Shown: in pieces, positions 1-9,866 of the stretch
Numbering within the stretch: position 1 is the stretch's first letter
Layout: each line of letters starts with the position of its first letter
Assembly: GCA_033557465.1 (NCBI GenBank)
Contig: CM066037.1
Coordinates: 204,165,156-204,229,155 of the forward strand
Length of the DNA stretch: 64,000 nucleotides
DNA from: Ichthyophis bannanicus
Lineage: Eukaryota > Chordata > Amphibia > Gymnophiona > Ichthyophiidae
Direction of reading: 5' to 3'
Translations under genes and position numbers: made by a program
The notes under the pieces: model-generated
The model's database searches: none
Told to the model about the DNA's origin: nothing
What the model saw: only the letters and a program-made list of their open reading frames with translations

Positions 1-1416
1 TACCAAACCATTCAATTGTAGTGGAATCGGCCATGCGAAGAATCAAGAGTGCTAAAACACATTCTTCTAATCCTCCAGGCCGGGAATCCAGGACACTCGA
101 TGCCTTTGGGTGTCGATACTTTAAATCCTCCATGCTATCAGCCAGGGTCAGTTCCTACATTCTTTATATGGGAATGTTCCTGGAAGAAGTCACAAAAGAC
201 TTAGAGCTCATTAGCCCTTGTGTCTCTGAGGAAAAAAGAGCAGACTACCTTATTATAGTCAAGCATGCCCAGAATGTCTCTAAATTCATGAACCGTGCTA
301 CCTTTGATTGTTTTGAATGTCTTAGCAGAACCTCTGCTATATCCAGGGCCGGATTTACCTTGAGTGAGGCCCTATGCCAACAAAAATTGTGGGCCCCCAG
401 TAGGGGCGGCCCAAGGGGGGTGCGGGGCCTCATTTGCATAAATATTTGCATAATGTTACCATATACTAACTTTTAGTAAACGTGCCTCTTAATGAGTGTA
501 TGGATAAAGAAAGACTAAAAGATTTCTACATTATTATAATCTAGTGCCAACTGCCAGACACATTAGGAACTACTACAAACACTGCCCATTTAGAACCCAT
601 AGCAAACCCGCCGTATCCTAACAGCACTACCAGGACTCACAAAGCACCATACTCTACCAATCAAAAGGCAACACTGCAAATATTAAACCAATACATTTCA
701 GAGAACAACAATACATGACCTACTGGGGAAAGAGAACAAGTGGCAATGTCAAATAGGAATTATATAAACAGAACACCTCAGCTCAGTTACACATGCAGAA
801 CATAGACCATCACCAAACAAGTAATCACAATTTAGAAACAGGAAGACAATAATTAAACTGGGAATCCCAAAAGCCAAACTTGGAATGTACAACACTGTAG
901 AAATAAAACTATACATTAATTTGCTCTTGTACTAAACAAAGCGCAGACGTTAATGATGCACATTTACCAGAGCTGACATATTCCAATTAATAAATTCAAA
1001 ATAAAGAGATATTTTTCTACCTTTTGTGCATTTTTTTCAGCTGCAATTGCTCCAGCCACTTTCTTCTGGTTTCTTTGTGTCTTCTGCTAACTCTCCATCG
1101 TCTGCTGTCCATTTGTCCTTTCTTCTCTCTTCTAGTTTTTTTCCATTCTCTCTCTACATCTGCTTTAACATACTAATCTTTCTCCTTTTGCTCTTTCCTC
1201 ATTCCTATTTCATCCACTCAAATTTTACCCCTCCATCCTCAATCCCCACTTACTCTCCCAATACCCGGCCAATTGTAGATTTTTTTATCCCTCCCACACA
1301 AAATATTTTTCCCTTCTCCATTTTACTCTTCCAGCCCCATCCCATTCTAATCCTCCCCCAACATCAGCTCCCTTCTAGTTCTAGCCTCACCCAGCATCCA
1401 TTCCCTTCTAGTCCCT

Positions 1417-2320
1417 GCATCAGCCCATTTCCAGTCCTAGCCACCCATCAGCCCATTTCCAGTCCTAGCAACCCCCCAACCCAATATCAGTCCTAGCCCC
1501 CCCCATCAACCCACTTACAGTCTTAACCCCCCATCACCCCATTTTCAGTTTAAGCCCCCCCTATAACCCATTACCAGTCCTAACCCCCCATCAGCCCACT
1601 TCCAGTCCTAACCCCATCAACCCATTTCCAGTCAGCCCCCCATAGCCCATTGCCAGTCCTAACCCCCCCCATCAGCCCACAGCCCATTACCAGTCCTAAC
1701 CCCATAAGCCCACCTCAAGTCCTAACCCCTCCCCATCAGCCCATTTCCTGTCCTAGCCCCCCCATAGCCCATTATCAGTCCTAACCCCCCCATAGCCCAT
1801 TATCAGTCCTAACCCCCCCCATAGCCCATTACCAGTCCTAACCCCCATCAGCCCACAGCCCATTACCAGTCCTAACCCCATCAGCCCACCGCCAGTGTTA
1901 GCCCGCCCCATCAGCCCATTTATAGTCCTAGCCCCCCCATAGCCCATTACCAGACAGCCCCCATCAGCCCACAGCCCATTACCAGTCTTAACCCCCCCAT
2001 AGCCCATTACCAGTTCTAAAACCCCCCCAACAGCCCACAGCCCATTACCAGTCCTAACCCCATCAGCCCACCTCCAGTCTTAACCCCCCCAGCCCATTTC
2101 CAGTCCTAGCCCCCCCATAGCCCATTACCAGACAGCCCCCATCAGCCCACAGCCCATAGCCCATTACCAGTTCTAAAGCCCCCCCAATACGGCCCACTGC
2201 CCATTACCAGTCCTAACCCCATCAGCCCACCTCCAGCCTTAACCCCCCCAGCCCATTTCCAGTCCCAGCCCCCCCCCCCCATTAGCCCATTACCAGTCCT
2301 AACCCCCCTCATCGGCCTAA
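1417..2320. repeat. Minisatellite inside the hAT element
   Basis: About 0.9 kb of imperfect tandem units of roughly 25-35 bases built from cccccatagcccattaccag and catcagcccatttccagtcc. Unit length and order vary, with higher-order blocks (for example near 1840-2040 and 2030-2220). Open frames through it are low-complexity artefacts. Confidence 0.85.
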
Positions 2321-2344
2321 AGTAACATTTAATTTAAAAAAAAA

Positions 2345-2621
2345 TGCTGGCTGCTACCGCTGCCGCCGCGGCAGCATGGACCGACCCACGGGCCCCCTCT
2401 GCCCGGCTGAATCGTCCGTCCGTCTGTCCCTCCCTCCCTCCGTGCCGGCTTTGAGAGGCGCGAAGGGAGAGTGTCTCCCTCGCGTCTCTGTTAAGCCCGC
2501 AGGACACTCTCCCTTTGCGCCTCTCAAAGCCGGCACGGAGGGAGGGAGGGACAGACGGACGATTCAGCCGGGCAGAGGGGGCCCCGCAGGAGCAGTCCAT
2601 GCTGCCGCGGCGGCAGCCAGC
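2345..2621. repeat. GC-rich palindrome of about 120-base arms in the hAT element
   Basis: The left arm (2345-2475) and right arm (2503-2621) are near-perfect reverse complements around a loop of about 27 bases. Matching landmarks are gccgcggcagcatgg against ccatgctgccgcggc, and gtgccggctttgagaggcgc against gcgcctctcaaagccggcac. Such a hairpin may be a replication or assembly difficulty. It lies about 110 bases inside the right hAT terminus. Confidence 0.88.
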
Positions 2622-3097
2622 GTTTTTTTTTTTTTAAATTTAATTTTAAGACGGCTATTTTTGTGAGCCCTTGTCAGCTGTGGGCCCTACGCCACGGCGT
2701 AGGTGGCGTAAAGGTAAATCCGGCCCTGGCTATATCCATAGGAGCACGTCGTATTGCTTGGCTTTAAGCATCAGACTTAGAACAGTGGGTGCAAGAAAAG
2801 CTGGGAAACATTCCTTGTACAGGAGAAAATCTCTTTGGCAAGGACTGGCAGAACAAAGCTAATCAGCTTGCATCTGAAAATACTACCTTGAACAGACTAT
2901 CAAAGTCTACAGCCAACCCAGCAAAGAAGAAAACATTCAAAAAATCCTTTTTCAGTAAGAAAAAGAAGCCTTACCCATCTTACACCCATCAAAGCCACTG
3001 TCCGCTTCATGTTCCCCAGAAAGGGCAGCAACAGAACAGACAGCAAAGAAAGCCGCAAGCTCAAAGAGCTCAACCGGCCCAACAGACTTCTATCTAG

Positions 3098-4853
3098 AGA
3101 ACTTAGTCATTCTGCCCCTGAAAGGTCCAGAACCCTTAACCCTTCCAGGAAGACTATGCTATTTTGCCAAAATATGGCAACAAATAACATCAGAAAACTG
3201 GACTCTGTCCATTATACGACTGGGGTACAAGTTTCATTTTCTCAACTTGCCCCCACCTACAATAATAAAACAGTTCAATTCTCAGGCTCCTGCCACCAAC
3301 CTTTTGTGGCAGGAAGTCGCATCACTTTTCGCTCAAGGAGCAATCGAAGAAGTACCCTTACCCCAACAGGGGACGGGGTTTTACTCCCCCTATTTTCTTA
3401 TTCCAAAGAAGACAGGGGGACACAAGCCTATACTAGACCTCAGAGAATTAAACAAATATTTGTTCCGAGAAAAGTTCAAAATGAGCTCCCTCTGGACACT
3501 TCTACCATACCTTCAAAGTCAGGACTGGCTATGTTCTCTAGATCCAAGAGATGTGTTCATGCATATTCTCATCCACTCAGATCACAGGAAGTTCCTTCGA
3601 TTCCTGGTCCAAGGAAGACACTTGCAGTACAGAGTTCTTCCTTTCGGACTGGCCTCTGCTCCAAGAGTCTTCACAAAATGCATGGCAATGGTAGCAGCAT
3701 TTATGAGACTCTGGGAATATTCGTCTTCCCTTACTTAGAAGATTGGCTCATTAGAGCATCAACAGCTCCAGAGGCCAGCTTCGCTCTTTCTCGAGCAATG
3801 AGAATTCTTCAGTACTTGGGACTGGTCATAAACCTTCCAAAATCTCATCTCACCCCCTCTCAATCTCTCAAATTCATAGGGGCTTGTCTAGACACACGGC
3901 AGTCAATGGCTTTCCTGCCACAGCCACGTTGTCTACGAATAATACAACTGGAATCTCAAGCATCTATGAAGGTGGTCCTTACTGCTCGAGAGATGCTTCA
4001 ACTTCTGGGACACATGGCATCCACTGTCCATGTGGTTCCCTATGCTCGCCTCCACATGCGAGCAGCCCAGTGGACCCTATCCTCTCAATGGTCACAGGCC
4101 TCGGGTCAGTTAACGGACAAGATCAGAAACACCACACATCTGATTTCGTCCCTGCAATGGTGGCAATCTCTAGAAAACCTCCTCGTAGGCTCTCCTTTCC
4201 AGCAGCCTCTATATCAGGCCACCCTAACAACAGATGCGTCCAAGATGGGTTGGGGGGCCCACTTACACGTTCTCTCCACTCAGGGTTTTTGGACCTCACA
4301 AGAGTTTCCCCTTCACATAAACCTCCTAGAGTTGAGAGCCATTTTCAGTGATATTCAAGTCTTTCAGACCCATCTCAGCAACAAAACAGCTCTGGTCCAA
4401 ACCGACAATCAGGTAGCTATGTTCTATGTGAACAAGCAAGACGGAACAGACTCTCTGTCGCTACGCAACAAAGTTTTGCGACTATGGGCCTTCGCCAGAG
4501 AGTTGCAAATTCACCTGTTTGCAGTATACCTTCTGGGCCTTCAAAACTTATGGGCAGACAGACTCAGCCGAATACTGCTGCCACACGAGTGGTCCTTCCA
4601 CTCATACCAGCTTGCTCGAGTATTTCAAATCTGGGGAACACCAGATATAGACCTCTTTGCAAATCCACAGAATGCCAAACTTCCCCGATTCTATTCCAGA
4701 ATCCTGACTCACAACTGTTGGGCAAGAGATGCTTTCCTACTCCACTGGGTTCAGGACCTCCTCTTTGCCTTACCACCCATTCCCCTCATTCCCAAAACTT
4801 TATTCAAACTTCAGAGAGACAGAGGTCGTATGATACTCATAGCTCCACGTTGA
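3098..4853 (+). pseudogene. DIRS-1 reverse transcriptase-RNase H, broken
   Basis: The first half (about 3247-3738) contains LPQQGTGFYSPYFLIPKKTG and LPFGLASAPRVFTK, typical of DIRS/Ty3-like RT. A frameshift near 3710 moves the palm motif into another frame, where it reads PYLEDW instead of the usual YLDDW, so the first catalytic Asp is Glu. RNase H residues are kept: LTTDASKMGWGAH, the Glu of LELRAIF, QTDNQVAMFY and WADRLSR. The methyltransferase-like tail (DIDLFANPQNAKLPRF, LPPIPLIPKTL) ends at TGA 4851-4853 in APRW. Frameshift, active-site change and stop make it inactive. Confidence 0.88.
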
Positions 4854-4905
4854 CCATGACAAACGTGGCATCCTCTTCTTCTGCGTCTCTCTCAAACCAC
4901 TCTTC

Positions 4906-6030
4906 TTGAGTGGGCGAATGCTACAGATCTTCTATCTGAGGAGGACGGATGCTTACTGCATCCCAATCCCCAGTTCCTACATCTCATGCTTGGTTACTGA
5001 AAGCCTAGAATTCCAGGATATTAACCTTTCTCAACAAGTAAAGGATATCCTGGCTTCCAGAAAACCTTCCACAAGACATTCCTATGCTTTTAAGTGGAAA
5101 AGGTTCTCTGTCTGGTGTTCACAAAAGGGACTTAACCTTCTTTTGGTACCCGTAGAGTCGCTACTAGAGTATCTCCTCCAGTTATCAACTTCTGGTCTAA
5201 AAACCAATTCATTTCCATCTTAGTGCTATTGCTGCTTTTCATAAACCTTTCGATGGACAACCTATTTCCTCTCATCCACTTGTATCAAGATTTATGAAAG
5301 GTCTACTCTTAACAAAACCTCCCATTAAACCACCACCGTTGGCATGGGATCTGAATCTTGTTCTTGGTCAGCTTACGAAACCGTCCTTTCAACCTTTAGC
5401 CACTTCAGACCTAAAGTTTCTTTCATGTAAAGTTATTTTCTTAATTGCCATCACTTCTGCAAAACGCATTAGTGAACTACAGGCGTTAGTAGCTGACCCT
5501 CCTTATACAAGCTTCCACAATGATAAAGTAGTCCTCAGGACTCATCCTCACTTTATGCCAAAGGTGGTTTTGTCTTTCCATTTAAACCAGTCGGTTTATC
5601 TTCCTATATTCTTCCCTAGGCTTCATGCCTCTAGTGCCGAAAGGAATCTTCACAACATTGGATTGTAAAAGAGCCGTAGCCTTTTATCTCCAAAGAACTA
5701 AGCCACATAGCTTAGATTTTTGTGGCTTTTGACTTTAGTCATTTGGGACTTCCAGTTTCCAAAAGAACTCTGTCAAATTGGATTGCAGATTGCAGATCCT
5801 ATACATATCAGAGTAAATGACTTTCTCTCGAGGGCCATGTCACAGCTTACAATGTGAGAGCAATGGCAGCCTCAACGGCTAACCTTCGTTCTGTGTCTGT
5901 GGATGACATCTGCAAAGCAGCCACTTGGGCTTCGATACACACCTTCACAGCCCACTACTGCTTAGACAAGGACTCCTGTCGGGATGCCTCGTTTGGCCAG
6001 GCTGTTCTCCGACATCTCTTCCATACTTAA
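4906..6030 (+). pseudogene. DIRS-1 tyrosine recombinase, broken
   Basis: The YR domain of DIRS elements integrates the circular cDNA without a DDE integrase. Segments are recognisable: RKPSTRHSYAFKWKRFSVWC, then after a frameshift near 5210 KPPIKPPPLAWDLNLVLGQL and TSAKRISELQAL, which keeps the catalytic Arg. The HxxR box near 5845 reads AYNVR, so its His is Tyr. The catalytic Tyr context AHYCLD remains near 5950. Further frameshifts follow 5668. Confidence 0.87.
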
Positions 6031-6151
6031 TACAACTCCTACCCACCATCCACGGTTTGGATGCCAGAGGTCCATGGAGGAAGCATGACCCATCTCACCT
6101 GGGTTCGCAGCTTGCTGGGGTAACCCCTTGGCATCTCTCAGCTGGAGAGTC

Positions 6152-6250
6152 CCCATATGTGAAGACTACATTTCTGTTTGTTCCTGGAGATAGCATAGTT
6201 ACTCCCCTTTAACAGGTGATCTCCGGGAACGGCAAGAATTTAGTCTTCAC
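6152..6250. repeat. DIRS-1 internal complementary region
   Basis: ccccatatgtgaagac up to ctggagat (6191) is the complement of a DIRS left end. agcatagttac onward complements the right end at 6417-6517. A few bases have decayed (tactccccttt in place of tactcacctg). In DIRS elements this region pairs with both termini during circular cDNA formation. Confidence 0.85.
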
Positions 6251-6348
6251 AACCCACCCACCTCCCCTAGGAGTTGTCTCTATCTATCTTTTTCTCTTCT
6301 TCTCTCCTTTGGTCTCAGCTATAAACTCAACTGAAGTGAGAGAGGTGC

Positions 6349-6517
6349 AGAGGCGGGAAGGCAGCATGCATGCGCTGTGGGATGCTCCCAAAAGCGTTCC
6401 TATTGGATGCTGGAGAGCGTTCCTGCGTTGTCTCCGTCGGTACCGACGATACCCATATGTGAAGACTAAATTCCTGCTGTTCCCGGAGATCACCTGTTAC
6501 AGGTGAGTAACTATGCT
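6349..6517. repeat. DIRS-1 right inverted terminal repeat with 27-base extension
   Basis: gcgggaaggcagcatgcatg to cccggagat (6490) is the inverted counterpart of a DIRS left end, including the palindromic core cgtcggtaccgacg. The extension 6491-6517 contains cacctgttacaggtg and a splice-donor consensus CAG|GTGAGT with GT at 6503. Confidence 0.85.
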
Positions 6518-7363
6518 TTCTCCCCCTCAGTAATCCACCATTTCTCCTTTACTTCCCTTCTTAGTCTAGTTACCTCCCTTTGTGCCATGGATTCCCTCCC
6601 AGTCTAGCAGCTCACTTCCCTTGCACCCTCCTACTGTCACTCCCTGGGACGTGCAGCAGCGGCTGTAGCAGAGGGCCTTTTAAGCTCTGCATGCACTAAA
6701 GCCCTGCTGTTTCCACCACTCTGATGCAGACTTGTTTCTGAGTGGTGGAGGCAGCCAAGCTTTTGATGCATGCACATGCTCAAAGGCCCCATGCTCTCCT
6801 ATTGTTTTGTTGGCACTGCCACTGCCACATGTCCCATGGAGTGGCAGTAGCCGCAGATGGGATGTAGAGGTGATCCATAGGAGCTGGATCCTGTGGGCTG
6901 GAAGAGGTAGCTTATTGAGCTTGAAACAGTCTGTAGACCTAGAGTTTGACGCCCCTGACTTAATGTGTGCTAATTCCCACATAAATTGCTTAACATACTT
7001 AAGGCATAAAAGAGTTTTGTATCTTTAATTTTCTATTAATGACTATATAAGTAGTTAGGCATCCAGTTCTTGAAATTCCTTATATACAGTATGTGGGTCT
7101 GTGTTAATTTAAAAATTCCTGAATTTTCAAGTTTTTGGCATATGATCAGATTCATTGCATGCCCTTTAAAATTAAAACCAAGCAAAGCAGTAATTTAGTT
7201 GTGTTAAAATTAAACAGGCCTTTTCTTTCACAGTATCTGCCTTTTCATGTTAAAGCAGTTAACCTTAAGCTTTTATTATGAACACCTTTTAAAGAAAAAA
7301 AGTCTAGAACAAGATTCGTCCCGCAGTTCAACAGCAGTGCACTGTAATTTAGAAAACACAAGT
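6518..7363. other. Intronic spacer, possible hAT remnant
   Basis: No gene seen. gagtttgacgcccctg at about 6942-6957 looks like the complement of a hAT terminus (caggggcgtcaaactc), and the preceding 300 bases hold imperfect inverted segments (ttccaccactctg with gagtggtggagg). I could not find the opposite terminus. The rest (6960-7363) is AT-rich and unremarkable. Confidence 0.4.
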
Positions 7364-7497
7364 TCCTTAGCGTCCCTCTAGTCCAGTCCCGGAACCATAG
7401 AGTTGTCAACCTCCTCTAGCAGCTTTGGAGACTGAAATACATCATCGCTTTGCTGGCACCAGTATAAGTAGGCAAGGACCGCCCCCTCTCACCAGTA
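7364..7497. repeat. DIRS-2 left inverted terminal repeat
   Basis: ctctagtccagtcccggaac onward to caccagtac is the reverse complement of 13255-13377. The two stop matching outside ctctag, so the outermost bases differ at each end, as in DIRS elements with unequal termini. Confidence 0.88.
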
Positions 7498-8392
7498 CTT
7501 TCAGTTTCCAAGCAGCTGAAGGAGATTCTGAGCCTGCTTCTGGGCTCAGTTAGGGATATAGGCAGAGCTAAATAGAATACATTTACCTTTTCACTTTGAC
7601 TTTATTTTATTGATTTGCCCTTTTGGGTTTGTTATTGCAGGCGCTGTGTGACTGGTGCAGGAGATTTCTTCCTCTGGCTCCATTTGTCCCCCCTCCTTTC
7701 CCCCCTCCCTCCTCTTACTTTTCCTCTGACTTTACATTTTTCTTTATTTGCCCCATTGTTTTAAACGAGCACCAGGATATTTCTGTGCCTCCCTGCTCCC
7801 GAACCCGCTTGGAAGGGTGAGGAGCAGGTTTCAGGCTAACAGCAGTGGCCCCGAGTGGGCAGGGCAGCTGACAGATTGCTGCTAGTGTTGGAGCTGAAGC
7901 CACAGGCAGGCTGAGCTCCAGCGAGGCTGCTGCATCTCTCCCTCTCTCCTTCACCTCTTCTTGCTGTGGTGAGTAGAAGGGGTTATTTCTCTATTTTATG
8001 GGGTCCCCCCTTTGGGGTTAGCAGGGGGGGTGTGTGCCAAGGTTTGCCTTTTAGTCCTCTCGGGGTGGCCTGTCGCGTGGTTTTTTCGGCGGGAATCGGC
8101 AGCGGCGGCCATTTTGAATAAATCCCGATTTTAATTTTTGCTTTTAATTTGCTTTTTCTGGGCTTTCTAACCCTCGTTTTGGCTGCAGACCACCTGGGTT
8201 TGGCTGGGGGGGTGTCTTAGCATCATAGTTTGTGAAGAATTAAACCCCCCCCCAAAAAAACGTTACTTTTAAACGGGGGTTTTCCTGGCTTCAGCCTCAC
8301 AAGCTTTCTTTTTGCTGGGCTGTGCTGCGGACCCACGGGCAGGGGGTGGCAGGAGAGCTTCCCTCTGAGTATGCCTGCGAAGCCCCGCTTGT
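7498..8392 (+). other. DIRS-2 5' untranslated leader
   Basis: About 0.9 kb between the left repeat and the Gag frame. It holds pyrimidine-rich tracts (7680-7760) and short upstream ATGs but no supported gene. In a DIRS element the promoter is expected here or in the left repeat; I see no convincing TATA motif. Confidence 0.5.
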
Positions 8393-9866
8393 GTGGTTTG
8401 TGGGGCTAAGCGAGGTTTGCTGACAGGGTCCAGCGTGTGTGGGTCCTGCACTCTGGCTTCCAATGTTATGGAAGCTGCGGCTCCTTCTCCGGCTATCGCA
8501 GGAGAGGAGGTTCCGCTAGGGGAAATGCCAGTTTTACCTCAGACTCTGGATTTTCAGGGGTCGGAGTCTTCCCCTGGGGAGGGGTCCTCGGCTTCGCAGG
8601 GTCAGACTTCGGTGGCCCTTGCCCCGGGGATTCCGCCAGATTTTTTCTCTCTCATGCAACAAGCCTTTGCGCTCCTGCAACCTGGCTTAGTCTCTTCGGC
8701 TCGTGCTCCGGAGGGGCTTAAACGTACGGGGCCCCTGCCTCGGACGGAGGACGGCGCTCCTCCTGTGAAACTGGCCAGGGGGTCCGCGGAGGAGGGGTCT
8801 CCGTCTCCCCTGGGGGACAACCTCGGGGCAGAGGACGGGGATCTGGATGACTCCTCCGGTGGGGAGCTCGAGGAGGGAGAGTTACCTGACGCGGAGCAGC
8901 ATAGTCTGCTCGTCAGGGTGTTTCGGAGGGAAGAGCTTCCGGCCTTGATTGCCGAGACTCTCAAAACGTTGAATATGCCGGCGGAGGCGATGGCGTCGGA
9001 GGATGCTCTGGAGGATCCTCTGCTCCAGGCGGTGCGAAAGTCTCAGCGGGTCTTTCCTCTGCATAGAGTCTTTAATTGGATGATTCAGGAGGAGTGGGAC
9101 TCGCCCGAATCGGCGCTACAGGGCTCTCGGGCCTTGTCGCGCCTTTATCCGTTGTCGGATCAGGATAGGGAGCTTTTTCGGTCTCCCAAGGTGGATGCGG
9201 CGGTATCAGCAGTCACTAAGAAGACTACGATACGATACGGTTGAGGGCGCCGCGGCCTTGAAAGATGTGCAGGATAGGAAGTTGGATACCCTGTTGAAGC
9301 AGGTGTTTGATGTATGTGCCCTCTCTATGCAAGCCGCCGTGGCGGGGGCTTGGGTTGCGAGAGGTTGCTTGCGCTGGTCCCAGCGATTGCAGGGCAATGT
9401 CGGGACAGCGCAGGTAGAGGATGCGGCGCGTTTGGAGTCGGGAGCCGCCTATTTGTCGGGCATTCATTATGATCTCATCTGTAGTGTGGCTAAGTCAATG
9501 GCCTCTGTGGTGGCGGCGCGCCGGTATTTATGGTTGCGCAATTGGGCGGCCGATAGTTCCTCCAAAGCTCGTCTTAGTAAATTTCCCTTTCGGGGGAAGT
9601 TGTTGTTTGGTGAGGTTTTGGAAAAGCTGGTTAAGGATCTCGGTGAGTCTAAGGGAGGCCGGCTTCCGGAGGATAAACCGAAGCTGGTCAGGGCTGCCTC
9701 TGGCTCTCGAGCTGCCCCTAGGGATTTTCGCCGTTTTCGGGTGACTCGTTTTGGTCTGCCCCAGCGGGGTCGGTTCCCGACTCGAAACCACGGGTTTCGT
9801 GGCTTCAGAGGAGCCGGCAGAGGCTTCTCCACCTTTCCTTCCGCCTCTGGTAAAAAGCCCCAATGA
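8393..9866 (+). pseudogene. DIRS-2 Gag-like protein, one frameshift
   Basis: Two overlapping frames together make one protein. 8393-9244 is acidic and Ser/Pro/Gly-rich (DDSSGGELEEGELPD). The second part, from about 9237 to 9866, reads VEGAAALKDVQDRKLDTLLK and AAVAGAWVARGCLRWSQRL and ends in an Arg/Gly/Phe-rich tail. The break is at the short tandem acgatacgatacgg (9227-9240), a likely slippage site. It does not share the C-x2-C N-terminal motif of the other DIRS Gags. Position before RT and the basic tail suggest a nucleic-acid-binding structural protein. The first ATG at 8393 is a guess. Confidence 0.75.

Larger units (their letters stand above)
344..2728. mobile_element. Non-autonomous hAT DNA transposon, 2.4 kb
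   Basis: It begins cagggccggatttacc and ends ggtaaatccggccctg, giving 16-base inverted termini of hAT type. It is flanked by a perfect 8-base target duplication gctatatc (336-343 and 2729-2736), the length expected for hAT. The insertion splits the DIRS-1 Gag frame exactly, so it is younger than DIRS-1. No transposase is readable. The interior holds AT-rich sequence (480-1020), a minisatellite and a GC-rich palindrome. Confidence 0.88.
1..3097 (+). pseudogene. DIRS-1 Gag remnant, split by a hAT element
   Basis: The C-terminal half of the DIRS Gag-like protein. 24-343 carries the conserved core (RIKSAKTHSSNPPGRESRTL, then SYILYMGMFLEEV and FMNRATFDCFE). After the hAT insertion it resumes at 2737 with LGNIPCTGENLFGKDW and a basic tail ending at 3097. 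A CAA-to-TAA type stop lies near 2763, where related copies read Gln in the WLQASDLE motif. The N-terminal Cys/His region lies outside the window. Its role in DIRS elements is presumed nucleoprotein assembly, by position; no function is proven by sequence here. Confidence 0.85.
1..6517 (+). mobile_element. DIRS-1: DIRS-type retrotransposon, left end outside window
   Basis: Order along the element: Gag remnant, RT-RNase H, tyrosine recombinase, internal complementary region, right inverted repeat. A hAT element occupies 344-2728. The right end at 6517 was set by the ICR, in which the complement of the right end (agcatag) abuts the complement of a left end (ctggagat) at 6191/6192. All coding parts carry frameshifts or stops, so the copy is dead. 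It belongs to the same subfamily as DIRS-4 and DIRS-8, with the inverted-repeat core tcggtaccga at about 6438. Confidence 0.9.

Noticed and set aside
1026..2007. Open frames 1026-1496 (+) and 1753-2007 (-)
   Set aside because: Low-complexity translation of pyrimidine-rich and minisatellite sequence.
1417..2320. Regular short repeats that might be a CRISPR array
   Set aside because: Units are directly adjacent and variable, with no unique spacers, and the setting is a hAT element in a vertebrate intron; it is a minisatellite.
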